Shown here: in pieces, positions 1-7,125 of the stretch | Layout of the letters: each line of letters begins with the position of its first letter | Numbering within the stretch: position 1 is the stretch's first letter | Origin: JALVIU01 sp964462295 | GTDB lineage: Bacteria > Atribacterota > JALVIU01 | Assembly: GCA_964462295.1 (NCBI GenBank) | Contig: CAYWXH010000038.1 | Coordinates: forward strand, 1 to 14,549 | Length of the DNA stretch: 14,549 nt | Direction: 5' to 3' | Notes under the pieces: generated by a model | Database searches by the model: none | The model's input: the letters and a program-made list of their open reading frames with translations, nothing else | Told to the model about the DNA's origin: nothing | Made by a program: the position numbers and the translations under genes

Positions 1-29
1 TCGTCATTGCGAGCCCTCTTTCTCCCCTT

Positions 30-69
30 GTCATTGCGAGGGCCACAGAGTGGCCCGTGTGGCAATCTC
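30..69 (+). repeat. Palindromic repeat copy A
   Basis: Full copy with the ends GTCATTGCGAG and GGCAATCTC. The inner part pairs as GGGCCAC-aga-GTGGCCC, a 7-bp stem. Confidence 0.85.
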
Positions 70-98
70 GGAGAGCCGACTCTCGTGTTTCCCTGAGT

Positions 99-135
99 GT
101 CATTGCGAGCCTCCGCAAGGAGGCGTGGCAATCTC
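99..135 (+). repeat. Palindromic repeat copy B
   Basis: Full copy with the same ends as copy A but a different inner stem, GCCTCC-gcaa-GGAGGC. The core sequence differs from copy A while pairing is kept. Confidence 0.85.
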
Positions 136-181
136 TCTTTTGGGGTCCCCTCATTCCCGTTCGTACGGTCCCTCGGTACCA

Positions 182-225
182 GAGATTGCCACGTCGGGAC
201 AAAAACCGTCCCTCCTCGCAATGAC
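182..225 (-). repeat. Palindromic repeat copy C
   Basis: Inverted copy that begins GAGATTGCCACGTC and ends CTCGCAATGAC as read on the plus strand. The inner stem is GGGAC-aaaaacc-GTCCC. Confidence 0.85.
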
Positions 226-246
226 GGTGAGGGGACGTGGATACCA

Positions 247-290
247 GAGATTGCTTCGTCGGAGCAAAAAGCGCTCCTCCTCGCAATGAC
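247..290 (-). repeat. Palindromic repeat copy D
   Basis: Inverted copy, closest to copy C. The inner stem is GGAGC-aaaaagc-GCTCC. Both arms differ from copy C at the same paired position, so pairing is preserved. Confidence 0.85.
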
Positions 291-321
291 GAAGAGGGGA
301 GAGGGTGGTTTTTTGGTACCA

Positions 322-355
322 GAGATTGCCACGTCGCTTCGCTCCTCGCAATGAC
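322..355 (-). repeat. Palindromic repeat copy E (short core)
   Basis: Inverted copy with the same conserved ends and a shortened core, GTCGCTTCGCTCC, that can form only a very small hairpin. It matches the widespread short form of this repeat. Confidence 0.8.
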
Positions 356-531
356 GGAGGGGGAGGACACGGGCCCCTCGCAATGGCAGATGGGGTAGCG
401 TGTGGCCTCTTGCAGTGACAGATGGGGGCGCGTAGTCCCTGAGGACTAAGGATTGCATCACTTAGGGCAAAGGACGCCTTTCCTTCCAATAACAATTAGG
501 GTATAATTTGGCTAAAGTGATAAAGGGGGGT

Positions 532-549
532 ATGACCTTGATTACTTAA
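532..549 (+). other. Possible five-codon reading frame with ribosome-binding site
   Basis: A TATAAT at 502-507 is followed by the purine run AAAGGGGGG (522-530) and an ATG at 532. The frame reads MTLIT and stops at 547-549, inside the left arm of the 46-bp palindrome. No good -35 box is visible (TTTCCT at 479-484 is weak). It could be the truncated 5' end of a lost gene, a tiny leader peptide, or chance. Confidence 0.2.
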
Positions 550-586
550 TAAATAGGGGATAGCTATCCCCTATTTATTAAGTAAT
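541..586. terminator. Perfect 46-bp palindrome at the 3' end of the sugar operon
   Basis: Positions 541-563 and 564-586 are exact reverse complements with no unpaired loop, centred on TAGCTA with GGGGA/TCCCC in the middle of each arm. Read on the minus strand it contains the last seven full codons and the stop (564-566) of the glycosyltransferase gene, then runs past the stop. The long hairpin would end or protect the operon transcript. There is no clean run of U on the minus-strand side. On the plus-strand side it is followed by a CT-rich run, so it may act in both directions. Confidence 0.65.
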
Positions 587-1769
587 CTCTCTCTTTCCAG
601 AAGATATCAGATTGTTCGATAATAAGTTTTTCTGCATCATTTGTATGCATATCTTTTGTCTGATTTACAAAAGATAAAATCTTTCCAAAATAGAGGGGAA
701 GTAGAGTTTCTATGATGTTTTCACCTTTTTCTCCAAATGCAGCTATATAATCATAGATGATATGGGACCATAGGGTAGGGGATATATGGAAATTTTCTTT
801 GGTTTTTAGATTAGATATAGCATCATAATTTTCCCTTTTAAGTATGGTAAGATATGCATCTTTATACGTGTTTAATCCATTTGTAAATTTTTCAAATAAG
901 ATATCCGTATCTACCACAATATCCTCTGTCTCCACATCAAATGGATTCCCTTCTATTTTTACAGGGACTATCTTTTTTCTCTCTCTCCAAAGTTTTTCAT
1001 ATTTTAGGATCTGTGTAAATAGTGTACCTGTGACCTGTGTAAACATAGGTGCAAGGGTTTTACCAGGGTCTTTTACATCATGGATTTTTGCACCTAAAAA
1101 AACCTGTCCAATATTAAACCCACCTGCAATCGCCTCTGTAGTAAGATATATATCTATTCCGAACCTAAAGACATTTTCCGTAGGGACACTTATGATCCTT
1201 CCTGCATAGTATGATACGATCTTTCCAGATAGGCCAAAGTCTCCTCCTATAGGTTGTCTTATATCAAGACCAAACAGACCCTTTACAATAGGATAGACTA
1301 TGTTATTTGTGATAGTCCCATCATATTTGTGGCGGATATAGAATGGAGTAAGGTAGTCATAACCTTTGTTATATATGGCATCCAAAAACAGCTCTACCCA
1401 CCACCCTCTTACACTTCTTAAATCACTATCTAAGAATATAAGTGCATCTACATCAAGAATAACACCTGCCTCAATTATGGCAAAGAGAGAACTACCCTTT
1501 CCTGGTATACCCTCATAAGGGAGAGATATAACAGGCACATCCAACTCTTCTCCTACCCTTTTCACTTCATCAGGTGTGCCATCTTTTGAGCCGCCATCAG
1601 AGTTAAATACAACCACTTTCAAATCCTTACTAAAGGCCTTTACGCCTTTCACCGCTTCTTTTATCACAAATCCTATAGTATCTCTATTGTTATAACTTGG
1701 TATCCCTATAAGTATATCTGCCCCTTCAAGTTCCAAAAATTTTCTTTTTCCTTCATTAGAAAGACTCAT
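564..1769 (-). CDS. GT-A fold glycosyltransferase (family 2-like, resembling GT78/GT81)
   Basis: This 401-residue cytosolic protein is probably a retaining or inverting GT-A glycosyltransferase. The N-terminal nucleotide-sugar fold shows IPSYNN (23-28), SDGGSKDGT (57-65), GKGSSL (90-95) and the metal-binding DXD motif as LDSDLRS (113-119, D114/D116). A probable acceptor region follows with HKYDGTITNN (from H147) and RQPIGGDFGLSG (171-182). The last 130 or so residues look like a helical C-terminal domain. The layout recalls mannosylglycerate and glucosyl-3-phosphoglycerate synthases (GT78/GT81), but donor and acceptor cannot be read from sequence. It is the last gene of the ABC sugar operon: its ATG shares one base with the ATPase stop (TGATG), with a GAGGAGG site upstream, so translation is probably coupled. 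Its final codons lie in a perfect palindrome. A dolichyl-phosphate-type GT2 enzyme is less likely because no membrane segment is visible. Confidence 0.8.
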   Translation of the reverse strand: MSLSNEGKRKFLELEGADILIGIPSYNNRDTIGFVIKEAVKGVKAFSKDLKVVVFNSDGGSKDGTPDEVKRVGEELDVPVISLPYEGIPGKGSSLFAIIEAGVILDVDALIFLDSDLRSVRGWWVELFLDAIYNKGYDYLTPFYIRHKYDGTITNNIVYPIVKGLFGLDIRQPIGGDFGLSGKIVSYYAGRIISVPTENVFRFGIDIYLTTEAIAGGFNIGQVFLGAKIHDVKDPGKTLAPMFTQVTGTLFTQILKYEKLWRERKKIVPVKIEGNPFDVETEDIVVDTDILFEKFTNGLNTYKDAYLTILKRENYDAISNLKTKENFHISPTLWSHIIYDYIAAFGEKGENIIETLLPLYFGKILSFVNQTKDMHTNDAEKLIIEQSDIFWKERDYLINRG

Positions 1770-2857
1770 CAGAATATTGCCTCCTCTGTCTCTTTGTCAA
1801 ATAGATGAACCTTTTCAAGATCCATATAAAAGTCTATTTTTTCCTTCTCTTTTAATATTATATCACCAGGAATTTTTGCAACAATTTTACCAAAAGATGT
1901 CTCTACATGCAATACCGTATCCGACCTTAGAGCCTCTACAAAATATAAAGTACCACTAAATTTTTTAACAGCAGTGTTTTCTTCAGGTTTTATGTATATA
2001 TGTTCTGGTCTTATCCCAAATATGTAACTGCGGTCTTTCGATATTTGACTCTTATGCTCCTTAGATATAGGAATAGAAAAGTCTTTATTTTCTGCAAAAA
2101 GATTTCCATCCCTTTCCACTATTTCTACTTCTATAAAATTCATCTGAGGAGAACCAATAAATCCTGCTACAAAGAGATTTTTGGGATGGTGATATATCTC
2201 ATCAGATGTCCCAAGTTGTAGGAGCTTACCTGCTCTAAATACGGCAATTCTATCTCCCATTGTCATGGCCTCTACCTGATCATGTGTCACATATATAGTG
2301 GTAACTCCTATGCTTTCTTGAAGTTTTTTTATCTCACTTCTCATCTTTACTCTAAGAAGTGCATCAAGATTAGAAAGAGGTTCATCCATAAGTAATACAT
2401 CTGGCTCCATTACTATAGCCCGCGCAACGGCTACACGCTGTCTTTGTCCCCCTGAGAGTTCGTGTGGAAATCTTTGGAGAAGTTCTGTAATACCCAAAAT
2501 AGATGATGCCCATTTTACCTTTTCTTCTATCTTTTTGGGAGATACCTTCTTTATTTTTAGGGGAAATGCAATATTGTCATATACCTTAAGGTGTGGCCAT
2601 ACGGCATAGTTTTGAAAAACCATAGATATATTTCTCTCTTTGGGAGGCAGATGAGTTATCTCTTTTTCATTGAAAAAAATTCTCCCAGATGTTACCTTTT
2701 CTAATCCCGATATACACCTTAAAAGGGTAGTTTTGCCACAACCAGAAGGTCCAAGTAGTACTATAAATTCTCCTTCTTTGGCCTCAAAACTTACATTATT
2801 TACTGCCGTTACTTTACCAAATTGCTTCACTATATTTTCCAATCTTACTCTTACCAA
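1769..2857 (-). CDS. MalK/UgpC-type sugar ABC transporter ATP-binding protein
   Basis: ATPase subunit that powers import through the two permeases encoded just upstream. Over 362 residues it shows Walker A GPSGCGKT (36-43), the Q-loop glutamine (Q82), the signature LSGGQRQRVAVARA (134-147), Walker B VLLMDEP (154-160), the D-loop SNLDA and the H-loop VTHDQ (H192). The C-terminal third is the OB/TOBE regulatory domain of MalK-type ATPases, including the typical FIGSPQMNF (233-241). This class can serve several importers in one cell. The start is TTG at 2857: a GGAGG at 2865-2869 lies seven bases before it, no ATG is nearby, and MVRVRLENIVKQFG matches the usual N-terminus of the family. The gene follows the MalG-type permease by 15 bp and overlaps the glycosyltransferase by one base. 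Confidence 0.95.
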   Translation of the reverse strand: MVRVRLENIVKQFGKVTAVNNVSFEAKEGEFIVLLGPSGCGKTTLLRCISGLEKVTSGRIFFNEKEITHLPPKERNISMVFQNYAVWPHLKVYDNIAFPLKIKKVSPKKIEEKVKWASSILGITELLQRFPHELSGGQRQRVAVARAIVMEPDVLLMDEPLSNLDALLRVKMRSEIKKLQESIGVTTIYVTHDQVEAMTMGDRIAVFRAGKLLQLGTSDEIYHHPKNLFVAGFIGSPQMNFIEVEIVERDGNLFAENKDFSIPISKEHKSQISKDRSYIFGIRPEHIYIKPEENTAVKKFSGTLYFVEALRSDTVLHVETSFGKIVAKIPGDIILKEKEKIDFYMDLEKVHLFDKETEEAIF

Positions 2858-2872
2858 TTTTATCCCTCCAAT

Positions 2873-3685
2873 TTACTTAAGTGATATACCCCACATGGTG
2901 ACAAGATACTTCCTTGCAAAGAATATAAAGATAAGGGCAGGTACAGCCATTATGAATCCTGCTGTGAATTTAAAGTAATCCGGAGATGCCATAGCTGTAT
3001 TTAAGATATGCGCAGGGAGTGTCCTGTTTTGAAGTGTAAGGATGGATGCCACAAACACCTCGTTCCATGACATAATAAATGCAAATATAGCAGATGCAGC
3101 AAGACCTGGAAGTGCCAGAGGTAGAGTTATCTTGAAAAATGCTTCTATCCTTGAAAGACCGAAGATCTCTGCTGCCTCTTCAAATTCTACATCTACACCT
3201 GCCAAGATAGATGAGGATATGAGTATTACAAAGGGAAGTACCATTGTAGTATGTGCAAATGCTACACCTATTATGGTATCTGCTATACCAAGCCTCATAT
3301 ATATAACAAGAAGGGGTATGGCAAGTACCATAAGAGGGAACATTCTTGTAGATAGTATAAATAGCTTCAGGCCATTTTTTCCTTTAAATATGTATCTTGC
3401 GAGGGCATATCCTGCAGGAATTCCCAATATAAAACTCAGGAGTATAGTTATACTTGCTACATATATGCTTATAAGAATAGATTTTCCTGCACCTAATGTA
3501 ACAAACAGTTTATAAAAATGAGAGGTGGTATAGTGCATAGGTATTATTAATTTAGGATTATAATAATCATCAGGCACGGCAAAGGCAGACAAGGTGATGA
3601 GAACAATAGGGGTGATAAACCAGATTATAACAAGGGCAATTACTGCATATAGAAATAGTTTTTTCATAAATTCTTTCATATTCAT
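2873..3685 (-). CDS. MalG-type sugar ABC transporter permease
   Basis: Inner-membrane permease subunit, 270 residues with about six hydrophobic helices, in the MalG/CUT1 class. The coupling loop that docks on the ATPase reads EEAAEIFGLSRIEAFFKITLPLALPG in register with the consensus EAA---G---------I-LP. The N-terminus is short with one membrane helix, and the loop MRLGIADTIIGVAFAHT is typical of the MalG half. It pairs with the MalF-like protein whose stop lies three bases upstream of its ATG. An AAGGAAGTG site nine bases before the ATG at 3685 supports the start. A second in-frame ATG lies two codons later, so the exact first residue is uncertain by two. The substrate is not evident from sequence. 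Confidence 0.93.
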   Translation of the reverse strand: MNMKEFMKKLFLYAVIALVIIWFITPIVLITLSAFAVPDDYYNPKLIIPMHYTTSHFYKLFVTLGAGKSILISIYVASITILLSFILGIPAGYALARYIFKGKNGLKLFILSTRMFPLMVLAIPLLVIYMRLGIADTIIGVAFAHTTMVLPFVILISSSILAGVDVEFEEAAEIFGLSRIEAFFKITLPLALPGLAASAIFAFIMSWNEVFVASILTLQNRTLPAHILNTAMASPDYFKFTAGFIMAVPALIFIFFARKYLVTMWGISLK

Positions 3686-3688
3686 AAT

Positions 3689-4540
3689 CTACACTTCCTT
3701 TGCACTTTTTAGAAATGTAAGATATACCCAACTTATAAGGATTGAAATAACAGCAATGATAAATCCATAAGTCGCAGCGATGTTGTAGTTTTGCATCTCT
3801 GTTTGCCAATAGAATGTCTCTCCTGCAAGTATTGGTATATCTCGTCCTGCAAGGAGCCAGACTACACCAAATATCTGAAAGGCAAAAAGTGTCCTTAAAA
3901 GTAGGGCAGATTGAAGACTTGGCTTTATGAGGGGTAGAGTAATATAAAAGAACTTTTGTATAGGAGAAAAGCCAAACACATCTGCAGCCTCAAAATATTC
4001 TTTTCCTATCATTTGAAGACCTGCCAAGAGTATGACAAAAACAAGAGGTGTTGCTCTCCAGACCTCAGTAAGTACTATTGTCCAAAATTCCCTACTTTTG
4101 TAAAGGAATCCGAAAAAGTATATAGGTGTTTTTGTAAGACCAAGATGTAAAAGTATTTTGTTTAGATATCCCGATGGAGAGAAAATATTGTAACTCATAA
4201 GTGCAGCAGATACATCACTTAATGCAAGAGGTATAGTAATTATGTATAAAACCATCATATACCCTTTGAATTTTGAGTTTACCAATAGGGCAAGTAGAAG
4301 TGCAAGAAATACCTGTATAGGTATTATTACTGCGGCAAATAAAATTGTATTCTTTAGTGCCTCCCAAAAGGTAGAATCAGAAAACAGTTCCCCAAAGTTT
4401 GAAAGTGTAAGGCCTACCCCACTATCTGTAGTAAATACAAGTACCATAGCCTTATAAAGGGGATAGCCCATAAATAGCAAAAGATACACAATAGTAGGAA
4501 GAAACAAAATATAAGGTATTATAGATTTATCCCTTTTCAA
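3689..4540 (-). CDS. MalF-type sugar ABC transporter permease
   Basis: First permease subunit of the importer, 283 residues, about six membrane helices, CUT1/MalF-UgpA class. The ATPase-coupling loop reads EAADVFGFSPIQKFFYITLPLIKPS. The LPTIVYLLLFMGYPL helix near the N-terminus is characteristic. The start is TTG at 4540: an AAAGGAG lies nine bases upstream, and the first in-frame ATG would cut into the first membrane helix. The gene lies downstream of a hairpin terminator (4581-4606), so it is probably expressed below the level of the binding protein, as in many sugar ABC operons. It ends three bases before the next permease gene starts. Confidence 0.93.
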   Translation of the reverse strand: MKRDKSIIPYILFLPTIVYLLLFMGYPLYKAMVLVFTTDSGVGLTLSNFGELFSDSTFWEALKNTILFAAVIIPIQVFLALLLALLVNSKFKGYMMVLYIITIPLALSDVSAALMSYNIFSPSGYLNKILLHLGLTKTPIYFFGFLYKSREFWTIVLTEVWRATPLVFVILLAGLQMIGKEYFEAADVFGFSPIQKFFYITLPLIKPSLQSALLLRTLFAFQIFGVVWLLAGRDIPILAGETFYWQTEMQNYNIAATYGFIIAVISILISWVYLTFLKSAKEV

Positions 4541-4566
4541 TGTCTCTCTCTCCTTTTTAAGGGTTT

Positions 4567-4606
4567 AATAATATATAAAACCCTCTTGTCCCGAAAGACA
4601 AGAGGG
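4567..4606 (-). terminator. Intrinsic terminator/attenuator between binding-protein and permease genes
   Basis: A perfect 10-bp stem, CCCTCTTGTC (4581-4590) with GACAAGAGGG (4597-4606), closes a six-base loop. On the minus strand it is followed by a TTTTATATATTATT tail. It lies 24 bp after the binding-protein stop and 40 bp before the MalF-type start. It would end most transcripts after the binding-protein gene or protect that mRNA's 3' end, giving binding protein in excess over permease. Confidence 0.85.
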
Positions 4607-4630
4607 TGGAAGGAGGATTAGTGCTTTTAT

Positions 4631-5899
4631 TTACTGAATAGGTACACCTGCTTCTTTAAAGAGTTTTGCAAGTTTTGCCCCTGCTTTTTGTACCTCTTTT
4701 TCTATATTGGCATTTCCGAGTACTACCTTCTTAAATACTTCTCTGTAGGTATTTGTAAATACTCCACCTTTTTTCCCAAGGTTTGGAATCATAGCTACTA
4801 TGGAATCAGATGCAGAAGATTGTGCTACAACACCCTTCGCTAATACCTTGAGGGCTCCTTCTGGTAATGCACCTGCTGCCTGCTTTACAGTTGGGAAGAA
4901 CCCTGTTTTTTGAAGTACCATAATCTGTACCTTTGGCCTGGTCAAGTATTCAATAAGTTTCTCTGCCCCATCTTTGTTAGGTGCACCCTCAGGAATTGCA
5001 AGACCTACTGCAACAATTATATAACCCCTTCCCTTTGGTCCACGTGGTACAGGAATTACCTCAAATTTGTCAGGTGCCTGTACTATTGCAGATTTAATTC
5101 TTGCTGTGTGATCCCATGCAAGGAGTACCTCACCTTTCATAAGTGGTTCATCCATTGCAGACCATGTAGAGCTTGCAGGATGTATGTATTTTACCAATTT
5201 TCTCATATATTCCCATGCAGCAACTCCACCTTTAGATGCAAATTCTTTTGCCTGATATCCTGTAAATGATGGGAGCAGATAACCATGTAAGAATCTATGG
5301 AATAGTCCCTTTGGTGCCATTGGAAGTCCAAATTTTGGACCACCAAGTTTGTCATTTAGGTTCTTTGCCCATGCAAGAAGTGCATCATATGTCCACTTAT
5401 CAGTTGCTTTCATGATATCATCTCTGGTAAGACCTTCAGGGAGATAATCATATGCCTTTTTATTTGCAACCATTACATAGGTTGCTTGCATCCAAGGAAT
5501 ATATACCTTTTTACCTCTTATTACAGAATATTTATCTAGTGTGGATATAAAGGTTCTGTATGGAAGAGTAAGATTTCCTAAATCACGAAGAAATCCCTTT
5601 GCACTCATCATATCGAGCCCACCATGAAGATCCCCTATAAGAGAGATGGTTACCTTCTTTGTCTTCTCTTCTGCAGTAACTCTTGAAAGAAGGTCATTAT
5701 AACTTATTCCTACAAATTCTACAGGGATATTGCTTTCCTTTGTGAATTCTTTAAGTAAAGTACCTACGACAAACTCTTTTTCTGCTGCGGGTACAAGCTG
5801 TGTAGATGTAAATATAAGCTTCTTTTCACCAGCAAATCCTACAGAAGATAAAGTGATCAAAATGAGGAGTGCTAAACCAAAAACAAATATTCTTTTCAT
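4631..5899 (-). CDS. Periplasmic sugar-binding protein of ABC transporter (family 1)
   Basis: Exported substrate-binding protein that captures the solute and delivers it to the MalF/MalG pair. It is 422 residues, usual for the family. Residues 1-23 form a signal peptide (MKR, a hydrophobic core to about 20, cleavage after GFA). There is no lipobox cysteine, so it is probably soluble in a periplasm, not a lipoprotein. The mature part opens with KKLIFTSTQL and has two-lobed family-1 features such as KKVYIPWMQATYVMVANKKAYD, the GEVLLAWDHT hinge region and a C-terminal PNKDGAEKLIEYLTRPKVQ segment. An AAGGAGG site ten bases before the ATG is strong. It starts 21 bp after the repressor gene and is followed by an attenuator hairpin. 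A carbohydrate or glycoside ligand is inferred from family and neighbours. Confidence 0.92.
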   Translation of the reverse strand: MKRIFVFGLALLILITLSSVGFAGEKKLIFTSTQLVPAAEKEFVVGTLLKEFTKESNIPVEFVGISYNDLLSRVTAEEKTKKVTISLIGDLHGGLDMMSAKGFLRDLGNLTLPYRTFISTLDKYSVIRGKKVYIPWMQATYVMVANKKAYDYLPEGLTRDDIMKATDKWTYDALLAWAKNLNDKLGGPKFGLPMAPKGLFHRFLHGYLLPSFTGYQAKEFASKGGVAAWEYMRKLVKYIHPASSTWSAMDEPLMKGEVLLAWDHTARIKSAIVQAPDKFEVIPVPRGPKGRGYIIVAVGLAIPEGAPNKDGAEKLIEYLTRPKVQIMVLQKTGFFPTVKQAAGALPEGALKVLAKGVVAQSSASDSIVAMIPNLGKKGGVFTNTYREVFKKVVLGNANIEKEVQKAGAKLAKLFKEAGVPIQ

Positions 5900-5920
5900 A
5901 ACAACTCAACCTCCTTTATT

Positions 5921-7015
5921 TTATTTTAAGGGGATCTCTCCCCTTTTACAACCACATGATTCCCTGATAATAAGCTCTACTGGAATATGGTCTAACTTCA
6001 AAACTGACTTTCTTTGTACCATTTTTGCAATGTAAAATGCTGCCATCTCCCCAATCTTTGTAAAATCTTGTTTAATAGTTGTAAGGGTAGGAAAGGTGAA
6101 AGCACCAATTTTTTTATTATCAAAACCTACGACTTTTATATCATCTGGCACTCTTTTTCCCATTTGAAAAAGTAGTGTTATCCCTGATATGGCTATAAGG
6201 TCATGAGAGAAAAAGATACCATCAAAGTTCCCTTTTATAATTTTTTTGATAGCTGTTATGAATAGTGTTCTATTTGCTGGATGATAAATGTTTGGATCTT
6301 CTTTTATATAAAAAACCTCAGGAGATGCCCCAAAACCTTTAGTAAAACCTTCAAACCTATCTTGTATCTTCTTTACCTCTAACGGTTCATGTGTGACAAA
6401 TGCTACCTTCTTTACCCCATGTTCCTTTAAGTGTTTTCCAAGCTTTTTCCCTCCTGAAAAATTATTAGAACTTACTGCAGGAACACCGAGATTTCCTATT
6501 TCTCTATCTACAAAGACTACGGGAAAATCTGTGGCTATAAGTTTTATTAATTTTTCATTCTCGATAGACCTTTCAAATGGATCAAATATAAGACCCTGAA
6601 TATCGTGTTTTAGAAGTTCCCCTAATACCTCTTTTTCAGCCTCTAAGTTGTCATCACCCAAAGGAGCTGTAATAGGATATATAAATTCCCTATAAAGGCC
6701 TTTTAATATACCAGATAGGATTGCCTGACCCCGTGCACCGTCTGTCCCTTTTACTACTACTCCTATGTAAGTGGGTTTTCTTCCTCCTATAGAGAGGTGA
6801 GAGACAAAAGTCCCCATACCTTGTACCCTTACAAAGTAACCTTCCTGCACAAGCTCACTTACTGCTTTTCTCGCTGTTAATCTACTTACCCCAAAGATCT
6901 CGGCAAGCCTATTTTCAGATTCAATTTTCTCTCCAGGGGCATATTTGCCTGTTTTAATATTTTCCAAAAGGTATTCTTTTATTATTTTGTAGGGAGGTTT
7001 TGGTATGTTTATCAT
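5921..7015 (-). CDS. GntR/LacI hybrid transcriptional regulator (AraR-like)
   Basis: A 364-residue repressor. Residues 1-73 are a GntR winged helix (YKIIKEYLLENIKTGKYAPGEKI, then LAEIFGVSRLTARKAVSELVQEGY and the wing RVQGMGTFV). Residues 83-356 are a LacI/periplasmic-binding-type effector domain (YIGVVVKG, LIFDPFE, VVFVDREIG, FFSHDLIAISGI, VVGFDNKKIG, PTLTTIKQDF). This combination is that of AraR-type regulators, which bind a sugar ligand and release DNA. It is the first gene of the ABC operon and probably controls it and itself: a consensus promoter (7062-7090) and a TATATA-rich inverted repeat (7027-7051) lie just before it. The ATG at 7015 has an AAGGA about ten bases upstream. The inducer is probably the transported sugar or a derivative. 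Confidence 0.92.
   Translation of the reverse strand: MINIPKPPYKIIKEYLLENIKTGKYAPGEKIESENRLAEIFGVSRLTARKAVSELVQEGYFVRVQGMGTFVSHLSIGGRKPTYIGVVVKGTDGARGQAILSGILKGLYREFIYPITAPLGDDNLEAEKEVLGELLKHDIQGLIFDPFERSIENEKLIKLIATDFPVVFVDREIGNLGVPAVSSNNFSGGKKLGKHLKEHGVKKVAFVTHEPLEVKKIQDRFEGFTKGFGASPEVFYIKEDPNIYHPANRTLFITAIKKIIKGNFDGIFFSHDLIAISGITLLFQMGKRVPDDIKVVGFDNKKIGAFTFPTLTTIKQDFTKIGEMAAFYIAKMVQRKSVLKLDHIPVELIIRESCGCKRGEIPLK
5928..5945. other. Small hairpin at the repressor/binding-protein junction
   Basis: AAGGGGA (5928-5934) pairs with TCCCCTT (5939-5945) over a four-base loop, within the last codons of the repressor gene and just before the binding-protein ribosome-binding site. The minus-strand side is followed by A-rich, not U-rich, sequence, so it is not a standard terminator. 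It could mark a processing or stability point in the mRNA. Confidence 0.3.
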
Positions 7016-7026
7016 AATTTATATAT

Positions 7027-7051
7027 CCTTATATATAGTTATATATACAAG
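7027..7051 (-). promoter_or_regulatory. Candidate operator for the GntR/LacI-type repressor
   Basis: On the minus strand the halves CTTGTATATATA and TATATATAAGG face each other across AC, an imperfect inverted repeat over the predicted start and early transcribed region. GntR-family dimers bind such palindromes. The position fits autorepression of the whole ABC operon. No second copy was noticed in the window. Confidence 0.5.
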
Positions 7052-7061
7052 TTACAATATT

Positions 7062-7090
7062 ATTATAGCCCCTCCCCCCTCTTTTGTCAA
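7062..7090 (-). promoter_or_regulatory. Consensus sigma-70 promoter of the sugar ABC operon
   Basis: TTGACA (7090-7085) and TATAAT (7067-7062) are both perfect and separated by exactly 17 bp. The spacer is a homopurine run of G and A on the minus strand. Transcription would start near 7055, giving a leader of about 40 nt. So strong a promoter makes sense only under repression, which fits the adjacent operator and repressor gene. Confidence 0.85.
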
Positions 7091-7125
7091 GAATTAATTT
7101 GATAAAATCTATGTTTTTTTAAAAA

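Larger units (their letters stand above)
3..427. repeat. Cluster of interspersed palindromic repeats (GTCATTGCGAG...GGCAATCTC type)
   Basis: This gene-free stretch is made of copies of a repeat with conserved ends, GTCATTGCGAG and GGCAATCTC, around a variable inner stem. Two full copies lie on the plus strand (30-69 and 99-135) and three on the minus strand (182-225, 247-290, 322-355). A 5' fragment lies at 3-13, and two decayed, mutually similar pieces lie at 380-395 and 412-427. The minus-strand copies share a flanking TACCAGAGATTGC. The region is clearly richer in G+C than the genes beside it. Repeats with these ends are common in unrelated bacterial genomes and are noncoding. No CRISPR-like regular spacing is present. 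Confidence 0.9.

Noticed and set aside
1..430. Possible CRISPR array
   Set aside because: The repeats occur in both orientations with irregular spacing and variable cores, and no spacer-like unique segments of constant length separate them.
50..495. Three open frames of 79-114 codons in the repeat region (two plus, one minus)
   Set aside because: They are translations of the repeated GC-rich palindromes in different frames, overlap each other, have no ribosome-binding sites and no protein-like composition.
3042..3515. Plus-strand open frame of 157 codons
   Set aside because: It is antisense to the MalG-type permease with its intact EAA loop; no ribosome-binding site.
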